A stretch of 64,000 bases of DNA from a bacterium Scap17 (GCA_013376735.1 VINJ01000001.1:2356001-2420000); one strand, 5' to 3'; positions 8,641 through 23,600 are shown, counted from the first letter of the stretch. A program made the numbers and translations. Notes: generated from the sequence alone by a model not told the origin.

Positions 8641-11600
8641 TCAAGAAATGTCTGAATCGTCATTCAACAACGCCATCAAATCGGCAAGCACATCGGCATG
8701 GTCGTGACTGAACCCGTCACGTCCGGCCACTTTGAGCATCTCGGAGAGTGGCACAGCACCAAGTGCCGCGGTCTCTTCTTCAGCCGCCTGCTCTTGCTCG
8801 GTGGCCTCGTCCTGCTCATCTCCTTCACCCTGTTCACCTCCCTCGCTTCCAATCGCGGGAGCCGCATCAGATGATGGCGCCGTTGCGTTGCCATCGAAGA
8901 AGACTTCGCTTTCCTGCTCATCTTCCTGTTCAGGGGTGAGGTAGATGACGAAAGTGGTGCTCGCTTCGTTTCCGGATTCGTCACGACCGATCACCTTGAC
9001 GTCGATGCGCTCGACGCCAAGGGACAAGGCCAGAGCACGATTGACGCGATAGGTCAGCGAATCGCTGTCGAAGACCACATAATCCGGCAGCGGGCTGCCA
9101 TCGGTACGGGTCGACTCAACCTTGATCTCTTCATTGTTGGTACTTTCGAATGCGCCCGCCGGCAGCGCAAATTCATATACAGCTTCATTGGCCACGACAT
9201 CACGCAAGATGATGGTCAACTGCACCGGCTGAATGCTCGGGATATCCAGCAAGGTGGAATCGCTGAGCGGTTCGAAGAGCTCCTCATCAACTTCCGGAAG
9301 GAAGCCTGCTTCACCCTCATCAGATCCAGCATTTGCTCCACCCGCCGGGGAACCATTACCGGAGGAGCCTTCGACTGGGGTCACAGGCACAACAGGTTCC
9401 GGAACAACGTTGTCGCTGAGACCAGCCACCCGGATCGTCAACTCACCGACTGCCGTCCCCCCTTCTCCATCACTGACCACGAAGCTGAAGTCATCCGTCA
9501 CCTGCTGGCCATCGTCGAGGGACTGAACGGCATCACCGTCGTTGTCCAGCACATAGTTCCAGGTGCCATCGGAAGCGATGATCAGCTGACCGTAAGCGCC
9601 CTGGATCACGGTGTCGCTGTCAGTGACGGCCTGATCATTGACGCTCGCAATGAGCAGTGAATCGCCATCGCCATCGACAGTTACCGGCTCGCCATCAGCA
9701 TCGACCAGCAGGCTACCCTCAGCCGTCGTCACTCCGTCCTCTGAGACGTCCGCACTCTGATCCAATGCCTGCGGCGCCGGATTCCCTACCTCAAAGGTGA
9801 AGGTCGTGGTGACATCCGAGCCATTCTCGTCGGTGCCCGTCAGCGTGACGGTGTAGATGCCGTCATTGTTGTCACCGCCGGTGGAGGCATCCGGTGACAG
9901 CGTGCCGCTGATCTCGCCGGTGGTCGGGTCAATCACCAGGCCTTGCGGCAGATTGTCGACGCTGTAAGTCAGCTCCGCACCCTCGTCGACGTCGGTGAAG
10001 GCGTCAGCGATGGTGAACGGTATGATCGCGTCGCCGTCATTGGCAGTCTGATCGGCCGGCTGCGCCCCATCGACCAGCACCGGTGCGTCATTGGTGCCGT
10101 TGATGGTGACGGTGAGCAGTGCCGTGTCGGTGCCACCCTGACCATCGGAGATCTCGTAGGTGAAGGTCTCGGTGATCACCTCGCCTTCGGCCAGCGCCTG
10201 CACCGCCGCATTGCTGTTGTCCAGCGCGTAGGTGTAGCTGCCGTCTTCAGCGATGGTGACGCTGCCATAGGTGCCGGTGACCGGGGTACCTGCGGCGGTG
10301 TCAGTGCCGGCATTGGCACCAGCACCGATACCGCTGACGACCAGAGCATCCGTATCGTTGCCACCGTCGACATCGACGTCACCATTGGTGTCGCCATCGC
10401 TGAGCAAATTGCCAGTCGTGGTGCTGGTGTCGCTGGTCGCGATGCCCTCATCCAGTTCGGCGGTGTTGTCGAAGGCTTCCGGCGCGACGTTGGCCACGGT
10501 CCAGGTGAAGGTCGTGGTGACATCCAAGCCATTCTCGTCAGTACCAGTCAGCGTGACGGTGTAGATGCCGTCATTGTTGTCACCGCCGGTGGAGGCATCC
10601 GGTGACAGCGTGCCGCTGATCTCGCCGGTGGTCGGGTCAATCACCAGGCCTTGCGGCAGATTGTCGACGCTGTAAGTCAGCTCCGCACCCTCGTCGACGT
10701 CGGTGAAGGCGTCGGCGATGGTGAACGGTGTGATCGCGTCACCGTCATTGGCAGTCTGATCGGCCGGCTGCGCCCCATCGACCAGCACCGGTGCATCATT
10801 GGTGCCGTTGATGGTGACGGTGAGCAGTGCCGTGTCGGTGCCACCCTGACCATCGGAGATCTCGTAGGTGAAGGTCTCGGTGATCACCTCGCCTTCGGCC
10901 AGCGCCTGCACCGCCGCATTGCTGTTGTCCAGCGCGTAGGTGTAGCTGCCGTCTTCAGCGATGGTGACGCTGCCATAGGTGCCGGTGACCGGGGTACCTG
11001 CGGCGGTGTCAGTGCCGGCATTGGCACCAGCACCGATACCGCTGACGACCAGAGCATCCGTATCGTTGCCACCGTCGACATCGACGTCACCATTGGTGTC
11101 GCCATCGCTGAGCAAATTGCCAGTCGTGGTGCTGGTGTCGCTGGTCGCGATGCCCTCATCCAGTTCGGCGGTGTTGTCGAAGGCTTCCGGCGCGACGTTG
11201 GCCACGGTCCAGGTGAAGGTCGTGGTGACATCCAAGCCATTCTCGTCAGTACCAGTCAGCGTGACGGTGTAGATGCCGTCATTGTTGTCACCGCCGGTGG
11301 AGGCATCCGGTGACAGCGTGCCGCTGATCTCGCCGGTGGTCGGGTCAATCACCAGGCCTTGCGGCAGATTGTCGACGCTGTAAGTCAGCTCCGCACCCTC
11401 GTCGACGTCGGTGAAGGCGTCGGCGATGGTGAACGGTGTGATCGCGTCACCGTCATTGGCAGTCTGATCGGCCGGCTGCGCCCCATCGACCAGCACCGGT
11501 GCATCGTTGGTGCCGTTGATGGTGACGGTGAGCAGTGCCGTGTCGGTGCCACCCTGACCATCGGAGATCTCGTAGGTGAAGGTCTCGGTGATCACCTCGC

Positions 11601-14600
11601 CTTCGGCCAGCGCCTGCACCGCCGCATTGCTGTTGTCCAGCGCGTAGGTGTAGCTGCCGTCTTCAGCGATGGTGACGCTGCCATAGGTGCCGGTGACCGG
11701 GGTACCTGCGGCGGTGTCAGTGCCGGCATTGGCACCAGCACCGATACCGCTGACGACCAGAGCATCCGTATCGTTGCCACCGTCGACATCGACGTCACCA
11801 TTGGTGTCGCCATCGCTGAGCACATTGCCAGTCGTGGTGCTGGTGTCGCTGGTCGCGATGCCCTCATCCAGTTCGGCGGTGTTGTCGAAGGCCTCGGGGG
11901 CAACGTTGGCCACGGTCCAGGTGAAGGTCGTGGTGACATCCGAGCCATTCTCGTCGGTGCCCGTCAGCGTGACGGTGTAGATGCCGTCATTGTTGTCACC
12001 GCCGGTAGAGGCATCCGGTGACAGCGTGCCGCTGATCTCGCCGGTAGTCGGGTCAATCACCAGGCCGTCCGGCAGATTGTCAGCCGAGAAGCTCAGCTCT
12101 GCACCGTTGTCGATGTCGGTGAAGGCATCAGCAACACTAAACGGCGTGATGGAGTCCCCATCGTTACCGTTTTGGTCAACCGGCTGCGCATCATCCACCA
12201 GCACCGGTGCATCATTGGTTCCGTTGATGGTGATCGAGACGACCTGCTCGGCGGTCGCGCCCTGGCTGTCGGTGACGACCACGGTGTAGTCGAGCACCAG
12301 GCTTTCGCCCGCTGCCAGATGATCGAAGGCTTCACCCTCGACGCTGGCACTATCAAAGGTCCAGTTCAGGGTGCCGTCGTTGTTGGCACCATCGATGATG
12401 GCGTCGGCATCGACGGAGAGCATGCCCAGCAGCTCGGCATTGCTCAGGCCATCGGTGTCACCAGTGGCGTTCACCGCGGTGACACTCGGCGTGACTTCGT
12501 CGGTGGTGTCCAGATCGCTCACGGAGAGCGTGCCAGCGGTGGTCAGCGTGTCGTCGGTCTCGGTCAGTGACTCGGCGGCGCTGTCGTCGCCTTCGATGGC
12601 GATGACCGGCGTGTCATTGGTGCCGTTGATGGTGATCGAGACGACCTGCTCGGCGGTCGCGCCCTGGCTGTCGGTGACGACCACGGTGTAGTCGAGCACC
12701 AGGCTTTCGCCGACGGCCAGATGATCGAAGGCTTCACCCTCGACGCTGGCACTATCAAAGGTCCAGTTCAGGGTGCCGTCGTTGCTGACACCATCGATGA
12801 TGGCATCGGCGTCGACGGAGAGCATGCCCAGCAGCTCGGCATTGCTCAGGCCATCGGTGTCACCAGTGGCGTTCACCGCGGTGACACTCGGCGTGACTTC
12901 GTCAGTGGTATCCAGGTCGCTCACGGACAGCGTGCCAGCGGTGGTCAGCGTGTCGTCGCTCTCGGTCAGTGACTCGGCGGCGCTGTCGTCGCCTTCGATG
13001 GCGATGACCGGCGTGTCATTGGTGCCGTTGATGGTGATCGAGACGACCTGCTCGGCGGTCGCGCCCTGGCTGTCGGTGACGACCACGGTGTAGTCGAGCA
13101 CCAGGCTTTCGCCCACGGCCAGATGATCGAAGGCTTCACCCTCGACGCTGGCACTATCGAAGGTCCAGTTCAGGGTGCCGTCGTTGTTGGCACCATCGAT
13201 GATGGCGTCGGCATCGACGGAGAGCATGCCCAGCAGCTCGGCATTGCTCAGGCCATCGGTGTCACCAGTGGCGTTCACCGCGGTGACACTCGGCGTGACT
13301 TCGTCGGTGGTGTCCAGATCGCTCACGGAGAGCGTGCCAGCGGTGGTCAGCGTGTCGTCGGTCTCGGTCAGTGACTCGGCGGCGCTGTCGTCGCCTTCGA
13401 TGGCGATGACCGGCGTGTCATTGGTGCCGTTGATGGTGATCGAGACGACCTGCTCGGCGGTCGCGCCCTGGCTGTCGGTGACGACCACGGTGTAGTCGAG
13501 CACCAGGCTTTCGCCCACGGCCAGATGATCGAAGGCTTCACCCTCGACGCTGGCACTATCGAAGGTCCAGTTCAGGGTGCCGTCGTTGTTGGCACCATCG
13601 ATGATGGCGTCGGCATCGACGGAGAGCATGCCCAGCAGCTCGGCATTGCTCAGGCCATCGGTGTCACCAGTGGCGTTCACCGCGGTGACACTCGGCGTGA
13701 CTTCGTCGGTGGTGTCCAGATCGCTCACGGAGAGCGTGCCAGCGGTGGTCAGCGTGTCGTCGGTCTCGGTCAGTGACTCGGCGGCGCTGTCGTCGCCTTC
13801 GATGGCGATGACCGGCGTGTCATTGGTGCCGTTGATGGTGATCGAGACGACCTGCTCGGCGGTCGCGCCCTGGCTGTCGGTGACGACCACGGTGTAGTCG
13901 AGCACCAGGCTTTCGCCCACGGCCAGATGATCGAAGGCTTCACCCTCGACGCTGGCACTATCGAAGGTCCAGTTCAGGGTGCCGTCGTTGTTGGCACCAT
14001 CGATGATGGCGTCGGCATCGACGGAGAGCATGCCCAGCAGCTCGGCATTGCTCAGGCCATCGGTGTCACCAGTGGCGTTCACCGCGGTGACACTCGGCGT
14101 GACTTCGTCGGTGGTGTCCAGATCGCTCACGGAGAGCGTGCCAGCGGTGGTCAGCGTGTCGTCGGTCTCGGTCAGTGACTCGGCGGCGCTGTCGTCGCCT
14201 TCGATGGCGATGACCGGCGTGTCATTGGTGCCGTTGATGGTGATCGAGACGACCTGCTCGGCGGTCGCGCCCTGGCTGTCGGTGACGACCACGGTGTAGT
14301 CGAGCACCAGGCTTTCGCCCACGGCCAGATGATCGAAGGCTTCACCCTCGACGCTGGCACTATCGAAGGTCCAGTTCAGGGTGCCGTCGTTGTTGGCACC
14401 ATCGATGATGGCGTCGGCATCGACGGAGAGCATGCCCAGCAGCTCGGCATTGCTCAGGCCATCGGTGTCACCAGTGGCGTTCACCGCGGTGACACTCGGC
14501 GTGACTTCGTCGGTGGTGTCCAGATCGCTCACGGAGAGCGTGCCAGCGGTGGTCAGCGTGTCGTCGGTCTCGGTCAGTGACTCGGCGGCGCTGTCGTCGC

Positions 14601-17600
14601 CTTCGATGGCGATGACCGGCGTGTCATTGGTGCCGTTGATGGTGATCGAGACGACCTGCTCGGCGGTCGCGCCCTGGCTGTCGGTGACGACCACGGTGTA
14701 GTCGAGCACCAGGCTTTCGCCCACGGCCAGATGATCGAAGGCTTCACCCTCGACGCTGGCACTATCGAAGGTCCAGTTCAGGGTGCCGTCGTTGTTGGCA
14801 CCATCGATGATGGCGTCGGCATCGACGGAGAGCATGCCCAGCAGCTCGGCATTGCTCAGGCCATCGGTGTCACCAGTGGCGTTCACCGCGGTGACACTCG
14901 GCGTGACTTCGTCGGTGGTATCCAGATCGCTGACGGACAGCGTGCCGGAGGTCGCAAGCGTGTCGTCGGTCTCGGTCAGCGATTCCGCCGCGCTGTCGTC
15001 GCCTTCGATGGCAATGACCGGCACATCATTGGTGCCGTTGATGGTGATCGAGACGACCTGTTCGGCAGTCGCGCCCTGGCTGTCGGTGACGACCACGGTG
15101 TAGTCGAGCACCAGGCTTTCGCCCGCTGCCAGATGATCGAAGGCTTCACCCTCGACGCTGGCACTATCGAAGGTCCAGTTCAGGGTGCCGTCGTTGTTGG
15201 CACCATCGATGATGGCGTCGGCATCGACGGAGAGCATGCCCAGCAGCTCGGCATTGCTCAGGCCATCGGTGTCACCAGTGGCGTTCACCGCGGTGACACT
15301 CGGCGTCACTTCGTCGGTGGTGTCCAGATCGCTGACGGAGAGCGTGCCGGAGGTCGCAAGGGTGTCGTCGGTCTCGGTCAGCGATTCCGCCGCGCTGTCG
15401 TCGCCTTCGATGGCAATGACCGGCACATCATTGGTGCCGTTGATGGTGATCGAGACGACCTGTTCGGCAGTCGCGCCCTGGCTGTCGGTGACGACCACGG
15501 TGTAGTCGAGCACCAGGCTTTCGCCCGCTGCCAGATGATCGAAGGCTTCACCCTCGACGCTGGCACTATCGAAGGTCCAGTTCAGGGTGCCGTCGTTGTT
15601 GGCACCATCGATGATGGCGTCGGCATCGACGGAGAGCATGCCCAGCAGCTCGGCATTGCTCAGGCCATCGGTGTCACCAGTGGCGTTCACCGCGGTGACA
15701 CTCGGCGTCACTTCGTCGGTGGTGTCCAGATCGCTGACGGAGAGCGTGCCGGAGGTCGCAAGGGTGTCGTCGGTCTCGGTCAGCGATTCCGCCGCGCTGT
15801 CGTCGCCTTCGATGGCAATGACCGGCACATCATTGGTGCCGTTGATGGTGATCGAGACGACCTGTTCGGCAGTCGCGCCCTGGCTGTCGGTGACGACCAC
15901 GGTGTAGTCGAGCACCAGGCTTTCGCCCGCTGCCAGATGATCGAAGGCTTCACCCTCGACGCTGGCACTATCGAAGGTCCAGTTCAGGGTGCCGTCGTTG
16001 TTGGCACCATCGATGATGGCGTCGGCATCGACGGAGAGCATGCCCAGCAGCTCGGCATTGCTCAGGCCATCGGTGTCACCAGTGGCGTTCACTGCGGTGA
16101 CGCTCGGCGTCACTTCGTCGGTGGTGTCCAGATCGCTGACGGACAGCGTGCCGGAGGTCGCAAGCGTGTCGTCGCTCTCGGTCAGCGACTCCGCCGCGCT
16201 GTCGTCGCCTTCGATGGCGATGACCGGTGCATCGTTGGTGCCGTTGATGGTGATCGAGACGACCTGTTCGGCGGTCACGCCCTGGCTGTCGGTGACGACC
16301 ACGGTGTAGTCGAGCACCAGGCTTTCGCCCGCTGCCAGATGATCGAAGGCTTCACCCTCGACGCTGGCACTATCGAAGGTCCAGTTCAGGGTGCCGTCGT
16401 TGTTGGCACCATCGATGATGGCGTCGGCATCGACGGAGAGCATGCCCAGCAGCTCGGCATTGCTCAGGCCATCGGTGTCACCAGTGGCGTTCACTGCGGT
16501 GACGCTCGGTGTCACTTCGTCGGTGGTGTCCAGATCGCTGACGGACAGCGTACCGGAGGTCGCAAGCGTGTCGTCGCTCTCGGTCAGCGACTCCGCCGCG
16601 CTGTCGTCGCCTTCGATGGCGATGACCGGTGCATCGTTGGTGCCGTTGATGGTGATGGTGAGCAGTGCGGTATCGACACCACCCTGCCCATCGGAGATCT
16701 GATAGGTAAAGGTCTCGTTGAGGCTTTCTCCGACAGCCAGTGCCTGAACGTCAGGATTGGTGTTGTCCAAGGTGTAGGTGTAGCTGCCATCTTCCGCGAC
16801 GGTGATGCTGCCATAGGTGCCGGTCACGTCAGTATCGACCGCACTTGCCGTACCGGCGTTGGTGCCAGCACCGATACCACTGACGATCAGTGCATCGCTG
16901 TCATTGCCGCCATCGGTGTCGGCATCCGGTTGCGCATCATCGAGGATATTGCCTGTGGCAGTGCTGGTATCGCCGGTGGCGACGCCCTCATCCAACTCGG
17001 CAGTGTTGTCGAAAGCCTCGGGCGCGACGTTGGCCACGGTCCAGGTGAAGGACGTGGTGACAGTGGCGCCATTCTCGTCGGTGGCGGTCAGGATGACGGT
17101 GTAGGTGCCGTCATCGTTGTCACCGCCGATGGAGGCATCCGGCGACAGGGTGCCACTGATTTCACCGCTGGTCGGATCGATCTCGATCCCGTCCGGCAGG
17201 TTGTCAGCCGAGAAACTCAGCACGGCATCATTGTCGATGTCCGTGAAGGCATCCGCGACGCTGAACGGCGTGATGGGGTCGCCATCGTTGTCGGTCTGAT
17301 CAGCGGGCTGCTCGCCGGCAACCAGTACCGGTGCATCATTGGTACCGGTGATGGTGATGGTCACCACCTGCTCCGCCGTCTCTCCCTGGCTGTCGGTCAC
17401 CTGCACGGTGTAATCCAGCACCAGCGTCTCATCCAGTGCCAGATGATCAAACGCTTCCGGCAGGTTCGCGCTGTCAAATGCCCAGTTCAGGGTGCCGTCG
17501 TTGCTGACACCGTCGATGATGGCTTCGGCATCGACGGAGAGCATGCCCAGCAGCTCGGCATTGCTCAGGCCGTCGGTGTCACCAGTGGCGTTCACTGCGG

Positions 17601-20600
17601 TGACGCTCGGGGTGACTTCGTCGGTGGTGTCCAGATCACTGACGGACAGGGTGCCGCCGGCGGACAGCGGTGCGTTGGTCTCGGTCAGGTCGGCGCTGTC
17701 GCTGTCGTCGCCTTCAACGGCAATGACAGGTGCATCGTTGGTGCCGTTGATGGTGATCGAGACGACCTGCTCGGCAGTGGCGCCCTGGCTGTCGGTGACG
17801 ACCACGGTGTAGTCGAGCACCAGGCTTTCGCCAACTGCCAGATGATCGAAGGCTTCACCCTCGACGCTGGAGCTATCGAAGGTCCAGTTCAGGGTGCCGT
17901 CGTTGTAGGCACTATCTATGATCGCGTCGGCATCGACGGAGAGCATGCCCAGCAGCTCGGCATTGCTCAGGCCGTCGGTGTCGCCTGTGGCGGTCACGGA
18001 ATCAATACTGGGCGTGACGCTATCCGAGGTATCCAGATCGCTGACGGACAGCGTGCCAGCAGTGGCAAGCGTGTCGTCAGTCTCGGTCAGCGTTTCGACC
18101 GCGCTGTCATCGCCTTCAATCGCGATGACTGGAGCATCATTGCTGCCATTGATGGTGATGGTGAGCAGTGCGGTATCCGTGCCGCCCTGACCATCGGAGA
18201 TCTGGTAGGTGAAGGTTTCGCTGAGCACCTCGCCCTCTGCCAATGCCTGGACATCTTCATGGGCATTGTTCAGGACATAGGTATAGGTGCCGTCTTCATT
18301 GATGGTGACGGCACCATAATTGCCCTCGACGTCACTGCCAGCGGCGGTGAAGGCGCTCGGGACCGCCCCGAAGGCCAGGCCACTGACGACGAGCGCATCC
18401 GAGTCGTTGCCGCCATCACTATCTGCCTGGTCATTGACACCGGCCCCCGCAGCGGCAAGGACATTGCCACTGACGTCACTGTTGTCACCGGCATCAAGTC
18501 CTTCCGTCACGAAGGCAGCATCGTTCTCGGCTTGCGGGTCGACGTTGGCCACGCTCCAGGTGAAGGTCGTCGTGACCTCGGCACCGTTTTCATCCGTGGC
18601 CGTCAGGGTAACGGTATAGACACCGTCGTCTCCGCCGATGGAGGCATCCGGTGACAGGATGCCGCTGATCTCGCCGGAGTCGGCATCGATCACCAGGCCC
18701 GGGGGCAGATTGTCAGCGGCGAAGCTCAACACCGCCTCGTTGTCGACGTCAGCGAAAGCATCTGCGACGCTGAACGGCGTGATCGCATCGCCGTCATTGT
18801 CAGACTGATCTTGCGGCTGAGCGCCTGCGACCAACACCGGTGCATCATTGGTGCCGGTAATGGTCAGCGTGATGTCCTGAGTGTCGGTGCCGCCGTTGCC
18901 ATCCGCGACATCGACCTGGTACGTCAGGGTCAGCACTTCCCCCTGCTCGAGATGATCAAAGGCTTCGGGAAGCGCGCTGCTGTCGAAGTTCCAATTCAGG
19001 ATGCCGTCGTTGGCAGTGCCATCGATGATGGCGCCACCATCCACGCTGAACATCGCAAGCAGAGCGGCGTCCGACAGGCCATTGACGTCACCGTCGGCGA
19101 CCACCGCCTCGACCGTGGGCGTCACGCTGTCGGAGGTATCGACATCGGTGACCGTCAGGGTGCCATCCGCGCTCAAGCCGCTATCCGACTCTGAAAGCGC
19201 GGCGCTGATGCTGTCACCGGCCGCAATCGTGATGGCCGGCGCATCGTTGGTTCCGTTGATGGTGATGGTCAGCTCGGCGGTATCCGAGCCTCCCTGGCCA
19301 TCGGAAACCGCGTAGGTGAAGGTCTCGGTGACACTTTCCCCCACTGCCAGTGACTGAACGTCCGGATTGGTGTTATCGAGGGTGTAGTCGTAATCGCCGG
19401 CACTATCGAGTGAGATGCTGCCGTAGGTGCCCTCGGCAGTTGTCGCCGCGTCCACCACGGTCTGACCCGCCCCGACACCGCTGACACTCAGGGTATCGGT
19501 ATCATTTCCTCCGTCTGCATCGACACTGGCATCCAGCGCTGCGTCAGTCAGAACATTGCCGCCTGTCGCACTGGTGCTGGTAGTGTCGAGCCCTTCCGAC
19601 ACATTCGCGATGTTGTCCTGCGCCACCGGTGCTACGTTGTCCACATTCCACACGAAGGTGGTGGTGACGGTCGCGTTCTGATCATCGGTCGCCGTGACCG
19701 TCACGAAATGTGCGCCATCGGTGCCGCCCTGGGAGGCATCGCTGGTCAGCGTTCCGCTGATCACACCTGTTTCCGGATCGATTGTCAGGCCGTCGGGCAG
19801 GTTCGCTGCGCTATAGGTCAGCACGGCATCGCCATCGACATCCGCGAAGGCGGTGGAGACATCCACCGGCGTCACTTCATCGCCATCCGCATCGTTCTGC
19901 TCGACGGGTTGAGCGTTGTCCACCAATACCGGGGCATCATTGGTGCCGTTGATGGTGAGTGTCAGCAGAGCAGTCGCAACGCCACCCTGGCCATCGGAGA
20001 TCTCGTAGGTGAAGGTCTCGACCAGACTGTCGCCGATATCCAGCGCCTGAACCGCTGCGTTGCTGTTGTCCAGCGTATAGGTGTAGCTGCCGTCCGCCTC
20101 GATCACGACGGCGCCATAGGTGCCGGACACCTCGGTATCAGCTGCAGACCCCGTGGCGACGTTCTCGCCGAAACCGACACCGCTGACGACGATGTCATCG
20201 TTGTCGTTGCCGCCATCACTGTCTGTGCCGGCGTCGTTGATCACGTTCCCCTGAGCCTGGCTGACGCTGGTGTCTGCCACGCCTTCATCGAGAGAATCGC
20301 TGTTGTCCTCTGCCACCGGCACCACGTTGGCCACGGTCCAGGTGAAGGATGTGGTGATCACCCCACCGTTGCCATCGTCCGCAGTGAGCACGACGGTATG
20401 TACCCCATCACCCTCAGTCCCGCCCTGAGAGGCATCGCTGCTCAAGGTGCCACTGATGACACCCGTCTGCGGGTCCAGGCTCAGGCCGTCCGGCAACTGT
20501 GCGGCGGTGTAGGTGAGCTCGGCACCGTTATCGACATCCTCGAACAGGTCGGCCACCGAGAACTCAGTAATCGCCTCGCCATCTTCATGGGCCTGGTCAC

Positions 20601-23600
20601 CCTGGGTCGCGACGACGGTCGGGGCGTCATTGGTGCCAGTCACGGTGATGGTCAAGGTACTGCTGGATTCGGCACCGTTATCATCCTGGACCGTGTAGGC
20701 GATGGTGGTGGTGGCGCTCTCGCCGACAGCCAGGGTGTCGAAATCGGTCCCCGGCGCGAAGGTATAGCTGCCATCCTCGGCGATGGTGATGCTGCCGCCC
20801 CCGGTCATGTCGACCGCGGCATCCACCCCGGCGGCGGAGCCCGCTACCTGACTGACGACGCTTGTGGAGCCTGTATCGATATCGCTGTCATTGCTGAGCA
20901 CACCCTCGACGGCGTCCACCACCAGGTTGGCATTTTCAGCTGTGGTACCGGTATCCGCTTCGGCCACCGGCGCATCGTTCACGCCAGTGAGGGTGATAGT
21001 GACCGTCGTGGTGGTCACGCCATCGGCGTTGGTGACCGTGAAGGTATCGGCCAGCTCAACGCCCTGGTTGAGCTGTTGCACGGCATCCTGTGCATTGTCT
21101 GCGCTATAGGCCCAATTACCATCAGCATCGACCGTCAGCTCGCCATACACCCCGGTGAGGGTAGCGGCGGTGAACTTGTCTTCACCTGCATCACCGCCGG
21201 CCCCTGCCGCCAGAGTGCCGGTAGCCACGAGGTCTCCCTCATCATTGACCGCCGTGTCTTCCGTGACGTCGCCGGTGGCCGGTGTCAGGGTCGGCACATC
21301 GTCAACGCCATTGATGGTCACGCTGACCGTGGCGGTGGAGACACCGCCCAGGCCATCGCTGACCTGATATGTCAGGGTGGTGACAGCGCTTTCGCCGGCC
21401 TTCAGCGCTTCGAAATCGCCGCTGGGATCGAAGCTCCAGCTGCCATCAGCATTCAGGATGAAATCACCACCCTCACTACCGGCTACCGGCTGACCGACAT
21501 TCGCACCACTGCCATTGACCTGACTGACGACACGCGCGGAGTCAGCGTCCACATCAATATCATTGTCCAGCACATTGGTCGTGTCGGCCGTGGCCAGCTC
21601 AGTGTCTTCATCGGTGGTTGAGGCATCATCGGTCGCGACCGGAGCATCGTTGGTGCCATTGATGGTGATCGTCAGCAGCGCTGTATCGGTGCCACCCTGG
21701 CCATCGGAAATCTCGTAGGTGAAGGTGTCGGTGAGACTGTCGCCGACATCCAGTGCCTGAATGACGGGATCGGTGTTATCGAGCGTATAGGTATAGCTGC
21801 CATCCTCGGCGATGGTCACGCTGCCGTAGCTACCTGCAACCGGCGTACCGGCTGCCTCGTCCGTGCCCTGGTTGGCGCCCACCCCGACACCGCTGACGAC
21901 GATGGCATCGTTGTCATTGCCCCCATCGCTGTCAGTACCTGCATCAGAAATGACATTGCCGTCGGCCGTGCTGACGGAATCCGTGGCAAGACCCTCAGAG
22001 ATAGCGTCGCTATTGTCCTGCGCGACGGGGTCCACATTGGCCACGGTCCACGTGAATGTCGTGGTCACGGGCGCATTGTTCTCATCCGTCGCCGTCAGCG
22101 TGACAGTGTGAACGCCCCCGCTACCGCCCTGGGAGGCATCACTGGTCAGCGTGCCACTGATCACACCAGTATCCGGGTCGATGCTCAGCCCATCCGGCAG
22201 GTCCGTTGCCGAGTAGGTCAGCACCGCACCGTCATCGGCATCCGCGAACAGGTCCACCACATCAAAGGGCGTGATGGCCTGACCATCGACGCTGTCCTGA
22301 GCCGCCTGGGTCTCCACCACGGTTGGCGCATCATTGGTGCCGGTCACGGTAATCGTCAGCGTATTGCTCGACTCAGCGCCATTGTCATCAATGACCGTAT
22401 AGGCAACGGTGGTGGTGGCAGACGCGCCCTCGGCGAGATAATCGAAGTCAGTCCCCGGCGCGAAGACATAGCTGCCATCCGCGGCAATGGTGACATTACC
22501 GCCCCCTGCCATGGCGACCGTTGCCCCAACGCCTGAGGTGTCACCGGCCACCTGACTGACGGCGCTGGTAGAGCCGGTGTCGATATCCGTGTCATTGGCC
22601 AGTACGCCATCCGCAGCCGCGACGCTCAGATCGGCGTTTTCTGCAGTCGTGCCAGTATCCGCGACAGCGACCGGTGCATCATTGACACCGGTGAGGGTGA
22701 TGCTGACGGTGGTCTGGGTGACACCATCCGCATTGGTGACGGTCAGGGTATCCGTGAGCGTGGCGCCCTGATTGAGCTGCTGGATGACAGCCTGGGTATT
22801 GTCGGCACCGTAGGACCAGTTGCCATCAGCATCGACCACCAGCGCCCCATAGGAGCCCGTGACTGTCTCAGCCGTGAACTTGTCTTCCCCGGTGTCGCCG
22901 CCAGTGCCCGCATCAAGCGTACCGCTGGTAGTCAGGTTACCGGAGGTGACATTGGTATCTTCGATGACATTACCGGTGTCAGGAGTCAGCGTCGGGGTGT
23001 CATCGACACCATTGACGGTCACGCTGACAGTGGCGGTCGAGACGCCTCCCTCGCCATCACTGACCTGGTAGGTAATGGTGGTGACCGCGCTCTCACCATC
23101 GGTGAGGCCGTCGAAATCAGCGCCCGGATCAAAACTCCAGGTACCATCGGCATTGACCGTGAAGGAACCACCCTCACTGCCCGAGACAGCTGAGCCAACT
23201 CCGCCAGCATTGCCATTCACCTGAGTGATGGTGAAATCGCTGGCAGGCGTATCCAGGTCGGTGTCATTGTCGAGCAGATTGGGGGTGTCAGCGGTGGTCA
23301 GCTCGACGCCTTCGTCGGTCGAATCGGCATCATCATTCGCGACAGGGTCGTCATTGGTATCCACGACTTGCAGATAGCCGGTCAGGACATTGCTATCCAG
23401 CCCGACACCATCGATTTCGGCCAGACTGTCGTTGTTGCCGTCATTGACGACTACGGTGTAGGCACGCGTATCGGTGTCCGGGTCATCGCTGGTGTTCTGA
23501 TAGGTCAGCGAGTCAATCAGCGCCGAGACCTGAGCCGCCGTTGCGCCGGAGCTCAGCGTCACCGTCAGGGTCCCGTCAGCAAAAGAAGCACCGGCGAAGC

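Noticed and set aside
9800-16642. CRISPR-like tandem repeats
   Set aside because: Units of 402 and 708 bp are in frame and protein-coding, with no unique spacers.
14731-18654. A 1,307-codon open frame on the plus strand, and many shorter plus-strand frames at 402-bp and 708-bp spacing
   Set aside because: They are antisense to the giant gene and arise because repeated GC-rich codons keep the opposite frame open. Their sequence is Gly/Asp/Val-rich with no recognisable domain and no ribosome sites.
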